A model generated the notes under the pieces. That model worked only from the letters and a program-made list of their open reading frames with translations. It did not search any database and was not told where the DNA came from. Positions 43,277-52,021 of a stretch of DNA of 64,000 bases are shown here, one piece after another. The translations under genes were made by a program, and so were the position numbers. Position 1 is the stretch's first letter, and every line of letters begins with the position of its first letter. The stretch comes from CAG-791 sp963605745 (GTDB lineage Bacteria > Bacillota > Clostridia > Lachnospirales > Lachnospiraceae), in contig CAVCWT010000007.1 of the NCBI GenBank assembly GCA_963605745.1, forward strand, positions 18,141-82,140, read 5' to 3'.

Positions 43277-43747
43277 TCTGTTTAGCACCTGAGAATTTTG
43301 ACATGAATCGTCTGCTTGCAGACGAATTCATGAATAAAATTCTCAGGTGGCCAAGGGGCGAAGCCCCTCTGGCCAGCCACATCGAGGTTTTCCGAAGGAA
43401 AATCGAGATGGGTGATAAACAGCAAAATGCACCTGAGAATTTTGACATGAATCGTCTGCTTGCAGACGAATTCATGAATAAAATTCTCAGGTGGCCAAGG
43501 GGCGAAGCCCCTCTGGCCAGCCACATCGAGGTTTTCCGAAGGAAAATCGAGATGGGTGATAAACAGCAAAATGCACCTGAGAATTTTGACATGAATCGTC
43601 TGCTTGCAGACGAATTCATGAATAAAATTCTCAGGTGGCCAAGGGGCGAAGCCCCTCTGGCCAGCCACATCGAGGTTTTCCGAAGGAAAATCGAGATGGG
43701 TGATAAACAGCAAAATGCACCTGAGAATTTTGACATGAATCGTCTGC
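43277..43747 (+). repeat. 144-bp tandem array (three units plus a partial fourth), repeat family A
   Basis: Units start at 43286, 43430 and 43574, with a 30-bp partial unit at 43718. The spacing is exactly 144 bp and copies are almost identical. Each unit has three stems: a long one whose arms are CACCTGAGAATTTT and AAAATTCTCAGGTG, a GC-rich one (AGGGGC-GAA-GCCCCT), and one near CATCGAGG/ATCGAGATG. The left edge is TCTGTTTAGCACC and each unit ends GGTGATAAACAG, the ends that define family A. Because 144 is divisible by three, one frame stays open into the next gene, and minus-strand frames are open too. Confidence 0.96.
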
Positions 43748-43761
43748 AAGGAGAAAAAACA

Positions 43762-45135
43762 ATGACTACCGCACGCAAATCCAGCAGCGTCAAGGATATG
43801 ACAACAGGAGAACCGATGCAGCTGATTCTGAGCTTTGCCTTGCCACTATTTTGCGGCATGCTCTTTCAGCAGTTCTACAGTCTGGTGGATACTCTGATCG
43901 TGGGCCGTTTTCTGGGGGTCAAGGCATTGGCCGGCGTGGGAGACACCGGCTCCATAACCTTTATGATCATTGGTTTTTGCATGGGAGTCTGCAACGGCTT
44001 TGCCATCCCGATTGCGCAGCGCTTCGGTGCTAAAGATTATAAGGATATGCGCCGGTTTCTGTCACATTCGATCTATGTGTGTGCTGTCTTTACAGTGATC
44101 ATGACCGTTTTGTGTGTGGTTTTCTGCCGGCAGATCCTGACGGCAATGAATACGCCGGAGGATATTTATGAGTATGCCTATGAGTATCTGATCGTTATTT
44201 TCATTGGGATTCCGACGAACTATCTGTATAATCTGTTTTCCTGTGCGATCCGTGCACTGGGAGACTCCAAGGCGCCGGTCCTGTTTTTGGTGGTATCCTC
44301 GGTTGTGAACATTGCACTGGACCTTGTCTTGATTCTGGTCATTCCGATGGGCGTGGCAGGAGCGGCCTGGGCGACCGTTATTTCGCAGCTGGTCTCGGGA
44401 CTTCTGGCCGTGTTCTACATGATTGCCAAGGTGGACGTTCTGCGGATCCAGAGGGATGAATGGAAATTCAAAGGATATTATGTCAGGATTCTGCTGACGA
44501 TGGGCGTTCCGATGGGACTGCAGTATTCCATTACGGCAATCGGGTCGCTGGTTCTGACAACGGCGGTCAACGGACTGGGCTCTGCTTATGTTGCAGCGCA
44601 GACAGCAGCAGGACGTGTCAGCAACTTTATCTGCACGCCGTATGACGCGCTGGGATCAACGATGGCGACCTACGGCGGACAGAATGTGGGAGCGAAAAAG
44701 CTCGACCGCCTGAATAAAGGACTAAAATCTGCTTCTTTACTGGGCGTGGTTTATTCGCTGCTGGCGCTGGTTATTTTGGTTTTGTGGGGGCGCAGCCTTG
44801 CCGGATTGTTCGTCAGCGGTGAGGATACCGCGCTGATTCTGGACTCTGCACGGATGTGCCTCATCTTCTGGGCAGCCTTTTATATTCCTCTGGCTTTTGT
44901 TAATATTGTGCGTTTCCTGATCCAGGGCATGGGATATTCGGGACTGGCGATTCTGGCCGGCGTATTCGAGATGATCGGCCGCACATTGGCAGCGGTATTT
45001 CTGATTCCGACGGTGGGCTATGTGGGCGCATGTCTTGCAAGTCCGATCGCCTGGATCCTGGCAGATGCCTTCCTGTTCCCCGCATATTTCTACGTGCGCA
45101 GGAAGACCTATCGGCTGTTCGGCGTGAAAGAATAA
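43762..45135 (+). CDS. MATE-family efflux protein
   Basis: This is a multidrug and toxic-compound exporter driven by Na+ or H+. It has 457 residues with about 12 hydrophobic helices from residue 20 on ('LILSFALPLFCGMLFQQFYS'). I chose the ATG at 43762, nine bases after AAGGAG (43748-43753). An open frame reaches back to 43303 and would add three 48-residue repeats encoded by the 144-bp array, which no MATE protein has. The export substrate is unknown. Confidence 0.93.
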   Translation: MTTARKSSSVKDMTTGEPMQLILSFALPLFCGMLFQQFYSLVDTLIVGRFLGVKALAGVGDTGSITFMIIGFCMGVCNGFAIPIAQRFGAKDYKDMRRFLSHSIYVCAVFTVIMTVLCVVFCRQILTAMNTPEDIYEYAYEYLIVIFIGIPTNYLYNLFSCAIRALGDSKAPVLFLVVSSVVNIALDLVLILVIPMGVAGAAWATVISQLVSGLLAVFYMIAKVDVLRIQRDEWKFKGYYVRILLTMGVPMGLQYSITAIGSLVLTTAVNGLGSAYVAAQTAAGRVSNFICTPYDALGSTMATYGGQNVGAKKLDRLNKGLKSASLLGVVYSLLALVILVLWGRSLAGLFVSGEDTALILDSARMCLIFWAAFYIPLAFVNIVRFLIQGMGYSGLAILAGVFEMIGRTLAAVFLIPTVGYVGACLASPIAWILADAFLFPAYFYVRRKTYRLFGVKE

Positions 45136-45156
45136 AGATGTAGAAAAGAAAGAGAG

Positions 45157-45190
45157 AAAAAGGGCTCCGCATATTGCGGAACCCTTTTTT
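45157..45190 (+). terminator. Intrinsic terminator after the MATE gene
   Basis: AAAAAGGG-C-TCCGCA pairs with TGCGGA-A-CCCTTTTTT. It may also serve the convergent gene. Confidence 0.88.
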
Positions 45191-45227
45191 GTGATCAAAG
45201 AAAACCAGACAATTCTAGGGCCAATTC

Positions 45228-46025
45228 TCAGGCGTGTACGAGCTTTCGATAGTAGGCGGCCAGGGTGGACTGCACATAGGGGCGAACCCAGAGCGCGGCA
45301 ATTCCAAAGGAGAGAACGGCGAGGAGCCACATCGGCAGGAAGCTGAGCTCCAGTACGAAGAGCTCCCACTTGTGTCCCTTCATCATGCGCACGCTGCGAC
45401 GGAGAATCTCCCCGGCAGACAGATCCGGATAATCCAGCAGCAGATAGTAGGCAGGATAGAAAATGAGCCTTCCGTAAATAACGACAGCTCCCCAGACGAT
45501 CATGAACAGAACGTACAGGGTAAATCCAACGGCATTTCCTGCGTAGTAGGTGCAGATCATGGCGGGGATCATGGCAATCATATATATTCCTGCCTGTACG
45601 GCACTGAGGATCAGGAGCTTGTCCTGACTCTCCCGAAAGCCAAGGAACAGATCCGTGAACCGCGGCTGGTGCCCGTATTGCAGCTTTACAAAAATGCAGG
45701 TGAGACCGTATTGATAAATGCCCGAAAACAGGTTTACGAAAAAGGTCAGCAAAAGGGACATGACCGCATAGTCGATTCCGGAGCCAGTGGGCAAAAGGCT
45801 CCCGGTAATCTGCTGAAGAGCCATCAGAATGGCAAAATAGGCGAGTATACTGAGAACAGCGATGCCAAGGTGCCCCAAAAGAGCATTGCGCCCCTCTGCC
45901 CGGCAGTCCTGTCGAAATCGCCTGGGAGTCATCACCGGAATGCTGGAATCGGTGTGAATCCAGCCGTCGGAGCCGGAGTTGTTGGTGGTATCGTATTTGT
46001 TTGCTTGGTTTGTCTGATCAGTCAT
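45228..46025 (-). CDS. DUF975-type integral membrane protein
   Basis: It has 265 residues with about six hydrophobic helices. After a polar N-terminus of about 45 residues ('MTPRRFRQDCRAEGRNALLG') the layout matches DUF975 membrane proteins, which are common in Clostridia. It also contains 'LDYPDLSAGEILRRSVRMMK', the conserved loop of this family. Function is unknown. It lies 67 bp downstream of another small membrane protein gene on the same strand, probably in one operon. Confidence 0.8.
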   Translation of the reverse strand: MTDQTNQANKYDTTNNSGSDGWIHTDSSIPVMTPRRFRQDCRAEGRNALLGHLGIAVLSILAYFAILMALQQITGSLLPTGSGIDYAVMSLLLTFFVNLFSGIYQYGLTCIFVKLQYGHQPRFTDLFLGFRESQDKLLILSAVQAGIYMIAMIPAMICTYYAGNAVGFTLYVLFMIVWGAVVIYGRLIFYPAYYLLLDYPDLSAGEILRRSVRMMKGHKWELFVLELSFLPMWLLAVLSFGIAALWVRPYVQSTLAAYYRKLVHA

Positions 46026-46092
46026 GAGTGCCTCAAAAATCGTAGGTGCCTGTGTTCAAAAAAGTGGCGGATGCAATTCTGCAATCGCTGCA

Positions 46093-46647
46093 TTAAAGAA
46101 TGGTTCCTCCCGCAATGCCGGATGAAGTGCCTGTCTCCTCCGGAATCAACATGGTTCCGCTCTGAATATCGATTCCGTAGTTCTCCATGATCTGACGGAT
46201 GAGATCATCAAAGGAATATCCATAGACGTTCTCAAAGAGGATGTTGGCCTCTGCACGGATTTCGGAATTGGTCATGACAAGATAGAGCGCGCCGAAGGAA
46301 GAAACCAGCAGCAGGACATTCAAAACGATGGATACAATGCCGGTGATCAAGGCTTTCCTGGCACCCTTGGTAAATTCGGCTTGCTTCCCCTTCGAAATAA
46401 CAGCCAGCACCACAGCAACAGAGCCCAGGATGAGCGGCATTATTATAGGAAACAGAAAAATGCTAAGCAGTGACAGCAGTCCCAGAACAGCGGCGACCTT
46501 GCCGAGCTGCCTTCCGTACTCCGGCTCGGGATGCCAGTTGGGATCCTTGGTTGTCTGTTGGCTGTCACAGCTGTTATTGGTGCCGGCATTGCCGTTGATA
46601 TTCTGCCAGTAGGGATTCTGATGCGGATCAGTATAATAGTTGCTCAT
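46093..46647 (-). CDS. Small DUF4190-like membrane protein
   Basis: It has 184 residues. The N-terminal 45 residues are Asn/Gln/Pro-rich and cytoplasmic-looking. Then come two or three hydrophobic helices ('VAAVLGLLSLLSIFLFPIIM', 'ALITGIVSIVLNVLLLVSSF') in the layout of DUF4190 proteins. The C-terminal 45 residues are acidic. I do not recognise a function. It is probably co-transcribed with the DUF975 gene. Confidence 0.7.
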   Translation of the reverse strand: MSNYYTDPHQNPYWQNINGNAGTNNSCDSQQTTKDPNWHPEPEYGRQLGKVAAVLGLLSLLSIFLFPIIMPLILGSVAVVLAVISKGKQAEFTKGARKALITGIVSIVLNVLLLVSSFGALYLVMTNSEIRAEANILFENVYGYSFDDLIRQIMENYGIDIQSGTMLIPEETGTSSGIAGGTIL

Positions 46648-46894
46648 TTGAATTCATCACTTTCCGGATTTAATGCGGTGCACGGCATTGTTCTTTTGGA
46701 AACGGTGTACCGATTACTATGGGAAAGAGTATAGCGTTTTTGAAAGGGAATGTCATGAAATGCGGTGAGATTTCATGAAGATTTCATAGGTGGCGTCCCT
46801 GCAACCGGACATTTTCTGCGGCGCATCTTTGGAAGGCATGCAGGCAGCAGCGCTAAGATGGGACAGATGCCGCATTTTGTTGCCCATCCTTGTG

Positions 46895-46924
46895 TTGACA
46901 CCGCATAGGGGGATGGTCTATCAT
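46895..46924 (+). promoter_or_regulatory. Sigma-A promoter of the metK leader
   Basis: TTGACA (46895-46900), an 18-bp spacer and TATCAT (46919-46924). Transcription from here would run through the family A element at 46948 and then the SAM riboswitch. The stretch 46648-46894 shows no gene. Confidence 0.65.
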
Positions 46925-46947
46925 CCCATCTGTACATAGCTGTAACT

Positions 46948-47000
46948 ATTTAGCACCCGCATCTCGTTTTTCCTCATGGAAATCCTCAGGTGCTAAACAG
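46948..47000. repeat. Short family A element with TTTAGCACC inverted ends
   Basis: TTTAGCACC (46949-46957) and GGTGCTAAA (46989-46997) are perfect 9-bp inverted ends around 31 bp. The inner parts carry the CGCATCTCG and CCTCAGG blocks seen at 60501, 62000 and 43286. It looks like a minimal MITE-like copy between the metK promoter and riboswitch. Confidence 0.75.
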
Positions 47001-47015
47001 ATACACATAACTTAA

Positions 47016-47229
47016 TATCTCTTATTCAGAGTGGTGGAGGTACATAGGACCTGTGAAGCCACGGCAACCTTTGCCGGATGTTTTCCCAATCGGATCTGCT
47101 GCAGGATCGTTTTGGGAGTGAATCCATTCAGAATCCATGATGACAGCAAAAGGTGCCTACCTGAGCGATAGCGCTGTGCGCGCGGCGGATGCTGCGAGGC
47201 CAGAGAGTGCGATCGAGCAATAAGGGATT
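47016..47229 (+). ncRNA. SAM-I (S-box) riboswitch
   Basis: P1 pairs CTCTTATT (from 47019) with AATAAGGG (47219-47226). The core motifs AGAGTGGTGGAGG, GAAGCCACGGCAACC and AAAGGTGCC are present in order. The P3/P4 region is longer than usual. It reads S-adenosylmethionine and should stop transcription at the next terminator when SAM is high. Confidence 0.93.
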
Positions 47230-47241
47230 TGTGACACGAAC

Positions 47242-47279
47242 AGATCCGCCTGCTTGATTTCATGCAGACGGATTTTTTC
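47242..47279 (+). terminator. Riboswitch-controlled terminator
   Basis: AGATCCGCCTGC pairs with GCAGACGGAT, with one mismatch, followed by six T. It is the expression platform of the SAM-I riboswitch. Confidence 0.88.
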
Positions 47280-47382
47280 ACGGAAAATCCAATGAGGATA
47301 TTAAGACCGAACGAGCTGCGGTGCTTCAGCTCTTTTCATGAATGGTCGGGACAAAGATGTGCCCGGCCGGAAGGAGAATGAC

Positions 47383-48570
47383 GTGGAGAAGTATATTTTC
47401 ACATCCGAGTCTGTTACTGAAGGACATCCTGACAAGATCTGTGATGCTGTCAGCGATTCCATCCTGGATGCCTGCATGGCACAGGATCCTATGAGCCGCG
47501 TTGCCTGCGAGACCGCAATGTGCACCGGCTTTGCATTGATCACCGGCGAAATTACGACCAAGGCTGTCATTGATTATCAGAAGATCGTTCGTGATACCAT
47601 TCGCGAGATCGGCTACGATGACTCTTCCAAGGGCTTTGACGCAGACACCTGCGCCGTATTCGTTGCACTGGATCAGCAGTCTCCCGACATTGCAATGGGC
47701 GTTGACAAGGCGCTCGAGGCAAGAGAGAACAACATGACCGACGAGCAGATCGAGGCCATCGGTGCCGGCGATCAGGGTATGATGTTCGGCTATGCCACCA
47801 ATGAGACACCGGAGTACATGCCTTACTCCATCAACCTCGCTCACAAGCTGACGAGAAAGCTCACTGAGGTTCGTAAGAACGGAACGCTTGAGTACCTTCG
47901 CGCAGACGGCAAGTCTCAGGTATCGGTTGAGTACGATGAGAATGACAAGCCGGTACGTCTCGAGGCAATCGTTATTTCGACGCAGCATGATGAGAAGGTG
48001 ACACAGGAGCAGATTCACGAGGATGTTCGCAAATACGTCATCGACGCTGTTGTAGATCCTGCCATGGTGGATGAGAACACCAAGATTTACATCAATCCTA
48101 CCGGACGTTTTGTCATCGGCGGACCTCACGGTGATGCTGGTCTGACCGGCCGCAAGATCATCGTTGACACCTACGGCGGTGTCGGTCGTCACGGCGGCGG
48201 AGCGTTCTCCGGCAAGGACTGCACCAAGGTTGACCGTTCTGCAGCCTATGCAGCACGCTATGTTGCGAAAAACCTCGTGGCAGCAGGCTATGCAGACCGT
48301 ATGGAGATTCAGCTGTCCTATGCAATCGGCGTTGCACAGCCTACATCTATTAATGTGAACACCTTTGGAACCGGCAAGGTAGCAGAGGAGAAGATTGTTG
48401 AGGTCATCCGCAAGCACTTCGATCTGCGCCCGGCAGGCATCATCAAGATGCTGGATCTGCGTCGTCCGATCTACAAGCCCACTGCAGCTTACGGCCACTT
48501 TGGACGTACGGATGTTGAGCTTCCCTGGGAGCAGCTGGATAAGGTGGATGAGCTGAAGGCTGAGCTGTAA
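47383..48570 (+). CDS. metK: S-adenosylmethionine synthetase
   Basis: MetK makes SAM from methionine and ATP. The GTG at 47383, after AAGGAG, gives the expected 395 residues starting 'MEKYIFTSESVTEGHPDK'. An in-frame ATG at 47338 adds 15 unrelated residues. Motifs 'GAGDQGMMFGYATNE' (methionine and ATP site) and 'GGGAFSGKDCTKVDRSAAY' are present. Regulation by the SAM riboswitch gives direct product feedback. Confidence 0.97.
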   Translation: MEKYIFTSESVTEGHPDKICDAVSDSILDACMAQDPMSRVACETAMCTGFALITGEITTKAVIDYQKIVRDTIREIGYDDSSKGFDADTCAVFVALDQQSPDIAMGVDKALEARENNMTDEQIEAIGAGDQGMMFGYATNETPEYMPYSINLAHKLTRKLTEVRKNGTLEYLRADGKSQVSVEYDENDKPVRLEAIVISTQHDEKVTQEQIHEDVRKYVIDAVVDPAMVDENTKIYINPTGRFVIGGPHGDAGLTGRKIIVDTYGGVGRHGGGAFSGKDCTKVDRSAAYAARYVAKNLVAAGYADRMEIQLSYAIGVAQPTSINVNTFGTGKVAEEKIVEVIRKHFDLRPAGIIKMLDLRRPIYKPTAAYGHFGRTDVELPWEQLDKVDELKAEL

Positions 48571-48666
48571 GAAAACTGCCTAAAGGATATAAGCTGAACT
48601 TTCTGCCGGAGCCCATAGGAATGGGGACGGAAGGAAAATGCGAACAATCGATATATTATAAGATAG

Positions 48667-48713
48667 AAAAGGAGCCTACGTCATGGAAGAAAACGTGACG
48701 CAGGCTCCTTTTT
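48667..48713 (+). terminator. Intrinsic terminator after metK
   Basis: AAAAGGAGCCT and the following CGTCA pair with TGACG and AGGCTCCTTTTT. The remainder of 48571-48914 holds no gene. Confidence 0.85.
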
Positions 48714-48914
48714 GGTCGCCTGTCAGATATCAATAAAGATGCCGGTTGAAGTGCCGGTACGGTGATGATCCTTTGGGTTAAGGTCTGAACACGAAGGGAG
48801 GAGTTGAATGCCTCAAAATGCATTTGTATAATGATGATATTACGAATGATCGTATTACTGTGATTGCTGCTTAATGGGATTTGTTGCATTGTGAGCAAAG
48901 TGAGGAGAATAAAT

Positions 48915-49913
48915 ATGCCAAGAATGAGGGTTGGAATTTTGGGCTGCGGGAGAATTGCAGCAGTTATGGCGAATACCCTGAAAAGAACACCTGGATTTCG
49001 TCTGTATGCAGCGGCATCGCGGACGCTGGAAAAGGCGCAGCAGTTTGCAGCTGAGAATGGTGCCAAAAAAGCATATGGCTCCTATGAAGAGCTGCTGGCG
49101 GATGAAAAGGTAGATCTTGTCTACATTGCAACGCCGCATTCCGAGCATTATGCCAATGCCATGATGTGCATTCATGCCGGAAAGCCTTGCCTTGTTGAGA
49201 AAGCCTTTACAGTGAACGAGAGGCAGGCAAGAGAGGTGTTCGAGGAAGCGAAAAAGGCGAAGGTTTTGGTCACCGAGGCCATCTGGACGAGATATATGCC
49301 GTTCCTGCAGACGATTCAGACAGTGATAAAGAGCGGAATCATCGGTACACCGGTACAGATTTCGGCAAACCTTTGCTATAACATAACGTCCAAGTCTCGG
49401 ATGACAGATCCTGCAACCGCAGGCGGAGCCCTTCTGGATGTCGGTGTTTATCCAATTCATTTTGCGGCAATGCTCTTTGGAACGGATCTGCAGCGTGTGG
49501 AGGCATCCTGCAGTTATACCCAGCAGCATTTGGACGAGCAGGACAATTACACGTTGATCTACAAGGATGGCAGGACAGCATTCCTTACCGCCGGAATGGT
49601 CGGCAGCTCAGATCGCCGTGGGACGATTGTGGGAACCGAGGGCTGCATTGTCGTTGAGAACATCAATAATTTTGAAGAGCTGACAGTGTATGGCGCGAAC
49701 CATAAAAAGGTCAAAACCTACAAGCGCCCGCGCCAGATTACGGGTTACGAGTACGAGCTCTATGCCTGCAAAGAGGCACTGGAAAATGGGTGGCTTGAGT
49801 GCCCTGCCATTCCACATGAAGAGAGCCTCCAGGTGATGCGGATCTGTGATACCATTCGCAGGAAGATGGACGTTATTTATCCTTTTGAAAATGGTGAGAT
49901 TCCGACTGTGTGA
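48915..49913 (+). CDS. Gfo/Idh/MocA-family NAD(P)-dependent oxidoreductase
   Basis: It has 332 residues from 'MPRMRVGILGCGRIAAVM', after GAGGAGA. The Rossmann dinucleotide site is 'GILGCGRIA', and 'EKAFTVNERQAREVFEEAKK' corresponds to the conserved EKP-type catalytic segment, with Ala in place of Pro. The C-terminal substrate domain follows. It resembles trans-dihydrodiol or sugar dehydrogenases. The substrate is unknown; sugar genes lie downstream on the other strand. Confidence 0.88.
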   Translation: MPRMRVGILGCGRIAAVMANTLKRTPGFRLYAAASRTLEKAQQFAAENGAKKAYGSYEELLADEKVDLVYIATPHSEHYANAMMCIHAGKPCLVEKAFTVNERQAREVFEEAKKAKVLVTEAIWTRYMPFLQTIQTVIKSGIIGTPVQISANLCYNITSKSRMTDPATAGGALLDVGVYPIHFAAMLFGTDLQRVEASCSYTQQHLDEQDNYTLIYKDGRTAFLTAGMVGSSDRRGTIVGTEGCIVVENINNFEELTVYGANHKKVKTYKRPRQITGYEYELYACKEALENGWLECPAIPHEESLQVMRICDTIRRKMDVIYPFENGEIPTV

Positions 49914-49929
49914 GGCTCCCTCAAGAAGA

Positions 49930-50772
49930 TTACACACCTTGATAGATGTGGAAACCTCCATCGATCGGAAGGATCACGCCGGTTACAAAACCGGAGCCTT
50001 TCGGGTCTACCAGATAGAGGAGGCCGCCCACGAGATCCTCGATTTTGCCAAAGGACCCCATCGGTGTGCTCTGGGTGATGTGTGCAGCGCGCGGCGTTGG
50101 TGTTCCGTCCTCATTGAACTGCAGTGCGTGATTCTGCGTTGTGTGGAAGAAGCCGGGTGCTACTGCATTGACACGGATACCACTCTTGGCAAAGTAGATT
50201 GCACACCACTCCGTGAAGCTGGCAACGCCTGCCTTGCCGGCAGAATACCCTGGAATCCGGGTCAGCGGATGATAGGCTGACATAGAGGAAATATTGACGA
50301 TATTGGCATTCTCCTGGCCCTTGAGTGCATCACCGAACACCTGAGTCGGCAGCATGGTTCCGTAAATGTTGAGATCCAGTTCGTGATGCACATTCTCAAG
50401 ATCCATGGTGAAGAAGGTGGTATCGCCTTCCTTGGCCTCGCAAAAATAGTCCTGAGGAATCTGCGCACTCTTTACGGCACCGCCGGCACAGTTTACGAGA
50501 ATGTTGATGTGTCCCCAGTTTGCCAGAATCTCCTCCCGGGCTGCGATGAGGCTGTCCTTATCAAGAACATTGGCGGAAACCGCCATGGCTGTGCCGCCCT
50601 CTGATTCGATCTCCTTGACGGTCTTATCACCATTTTCCTTGCTGCGTCCGAGCACAGCCACGCGGGCACCACACTGCGCGAGGGCTCGCGCATACATGCC
50701 GCCGATGACACCGGTTCCTCCTGTTACAACTGCTACCTGTCCGTTAAGATCAATTTTGAATGGCACGTTCAT
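49930..50772 (-). CDS. SDR oxidoreductase, D-mannonate oxidoreductase-like
   Basis: This is a short-chain dehydrogenase of 280 residues. The cofactor motif is 'VVTGGTGVIGGMYA', the catalytic serine lies in 'NISSMSAYHP' and the Tyr-Lys pair in 'GYSAGKAG'. The 'MNVPFKIDLNGQVAVVTGG' start and the 'GSFGKIEDLVGGLLYLVDPK' region resemble Bacillota SDR-type fructuronate reductases (UxuB-like). It could equally act on another sugar acid. It lies 12 bp after the ArsR-type regulator gene and is probably in one operon with it. Confidence 0.85.
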   Translation of the reverse strand: MNVPFKIDLNGQVAVVTGGTGVIGGMYARALAQCGARVAVLGRSKENGDKTVKEIESEGGTAMAVSANVLDKDSLIAAREEILANWGHINILVNCAGGAVKSAQIPQDYFCEAKEGDTTFFTMDLENVHHELDLNIYGTMLPTQVFGDALKGQENANIVNISSMSAYHPLTRIPGYSAGKAGVASFTEWCAIYFAKSGIRVNAVAPGFFHTTQNHALQFNEDGTPTPRAAHITQSTPMGSFGKIEDLVGGLLYLVDPKGSGFVTGVILPIDGGFHIYQGV

Positions 50773-50784
50773 TGTTATCTCCCT

Positions 50785-51705
50785 TCACCCCTTCAGCGGG
50801 GAATATGCAATCCTCACATTAATGTCCTGACTGTAATTTCCAAAGCTCTTTCCAAAGATAGTCAGTCCGCCGATGTTCTCAGCTGTATCGGGAACACCGA
50901 TGCGAAATTTGAGAAGGCTCTTGTCGGTCAGGTGGAAAGAATCAATGGTGACGTCGGATTTGTGGGCACCATCGATGAAGGTCCCATTTTTGTTGATTTG
51001 CAGCATTTTCAGAAGACCATATTGATTCCAGTTATGAAACCACCAGTCCGGTGTCAGAATACCGCGAACCTCCCCAAAATCTCCGGGAGAGGTCCACATC
51101 GCAACATTCACATCATTCAGATAAAAATAAATATCGGACGGCCAGTTGTCGTTGACGCCGGGGGCTTCGGAAGAAATCTCCATCGAAATGCAGATTTCAT
51201 CGATTCGCTGCTCGTACGGAATAAAATTCGGAATGACATATTCGACATACCCCTTTGTGAACCACAGAATGTCCGCAGTATAACGCTCATTATGAAAAAA
51301 ATAACGACAGTCATCCACTTCACCGATGAGGTGGTTTTTAGAGGCAAGGCCGCAGGTTGGGTAGACATCGCAGTTCCCGTAATGTCCAACAGGAATAGAC
51401 GTGCTGTAAGTGTTCTGATTCGGAATTTCACGGCTGAGATCGATCAGAATTTTATCCTGATTCACACTGCAGATCTTTTGATTGCCATGGCCGCCCGGCA
51501 GATTGGAAATCGAGATCAGACCGCAGTCCTCGAGCTGACGGATATGTCCGGTCAGGGCACCGCTTGTGATGTTCAGCTCCTGCGCCAGATCCTTCATGCT
51601 CATGCCGCTGTTCTCCAGCAGAATATCCAGTATCCGGATCCGGATTTCGGATCCAAGTGCCTTGAACAGGTCAAGACCATCATCAAGATGTGAGATTTGC
51701 AGCAT
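50785..51705 (-). CDS. ArsR-type winged-helix regulator with large sensor domain
   Basis: It has 306 residues from 'MLQISHLDDGLDLFKALGSE', after a purine run (AAGGGGGGGGAT). The N-terminal winged helix has 'DLAQELNITSGALTGHIRQL'. The remaining 220 residues form a beta-rich domain with 'CGLASKNHLIGEVDDCRYFF'; such domains occur on ArsR-like regulators of plant-sugar genes. It is divergent from the arabinofuranosidase gene, so it likely controls it and the downstream SDR. A longer start at 51756 is possible but has no better ribosome binding site. Confidence 0.82.
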   Translation of the reverse strand: MLQISHLDDGLDLFKALGSEIRIRILDILLENSGMSMKDLAQELNITSGALTGHIRQLEDCGLISISNLPGGHGNQKICSVNQDKILIDLSREIPNQNTYSTSIPVGHYGNCDVYPTCGLASKNHLIGEVDDCRYFFHNERYTADILWFTKGYVEYVIPNFIPYEQRIDEICISMEISSEAPGVNDNWPSDIYFYLNDVNVAMWTSPGDFGEVRGILTPDWWFHNWNQYGLLKMLQINKNGTFIDGAHKSDVTIDSFHLTDKSLLKFRIGVPDTAENIGGLTIFGKSFGNYSQDINVRIAYSPLKG

Positions 51706-51809
51706 GTTGGATCCCCCCCCTTCTATATGCGCTGTGTGCAGGGATGCCTGGTACAACGTTAATCCGCAATGGGCTGAATTTATCTCCTAAATAGTTACCC
51801 TAAAATAGG

Positions 51810-51856
51810 ATGATACCAGGGTCAAAAGGTCCAAAGATTTGATGAGAGCCTGCTCT
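51810..51856 (+). repeat. Dispersed intergenic motif B, copy 2
   Basis: ATGATACCAGGGTCAAAAGG...GATGAGAGCCTGCTC. It lies in the divergent region between the ArsR gene and abfA and shares the CAGGG(T/G)CAAAA and ATGAGAGC(T/C)TGC blocks with the copies at 35778 and 62300. Confidence 0.6.
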
Positions 51857-51970
51857 TAGGAAGATTTTTGCCCACAACATCATATGATAGTGAAATTGGA
51901 TGACAGAATCAATGAGAAAACAATGGAATGGTTCGAAAGCAATATAAAATCGGCACATAGTTTAGAAAAA

Positions 51971-52021
51971 TGTAAAATAAAATAGGAACATCTAAAATAT
52001 TCCTTGACGCGTTATTTTACA
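51971..52021. promoter_or_regulatory. Inverted repeat TGTAAAATAA...TTATTTTACA, candidate operator
   Basis: TGTAAAATAA (51971-51980) and its exact complement TTATTTTACA (52012-52021) are 31 bp apart; the right arm lies between the -35 and -10 of the abfA promoter. It is a likely site for the divergent ArsR-type regulator. Confidence 0.5.

Noticed and set aside
3771..43747. CRISPR arrays
   Set aside because: The tandem arrays have no variable spacers; the whole unit repeats, and no cas genes are present.
43303..43761. N-terminal extension of the MATE protein made of three 48-residue repeats
   Set aside because: It is encoded by the hairpin array, MATE proteins have no such domain, and a good AAGGAG site serves the ATG at 43762.
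43002..43859. Minus-strand repeat protein across the 144-bp array
   Set aside because: Open only because the repeat period is divisible by three. It overlaps the cysK and MATE genes and has no start signals.
46985..47000. GGTGCTAAA as part of the SAM riboswitch core
   Set aside because: It lies before P1 and is the right end of a dispersed repeat. The true core motif (AAAGGTGCC) occurs later, within the riboswitch.
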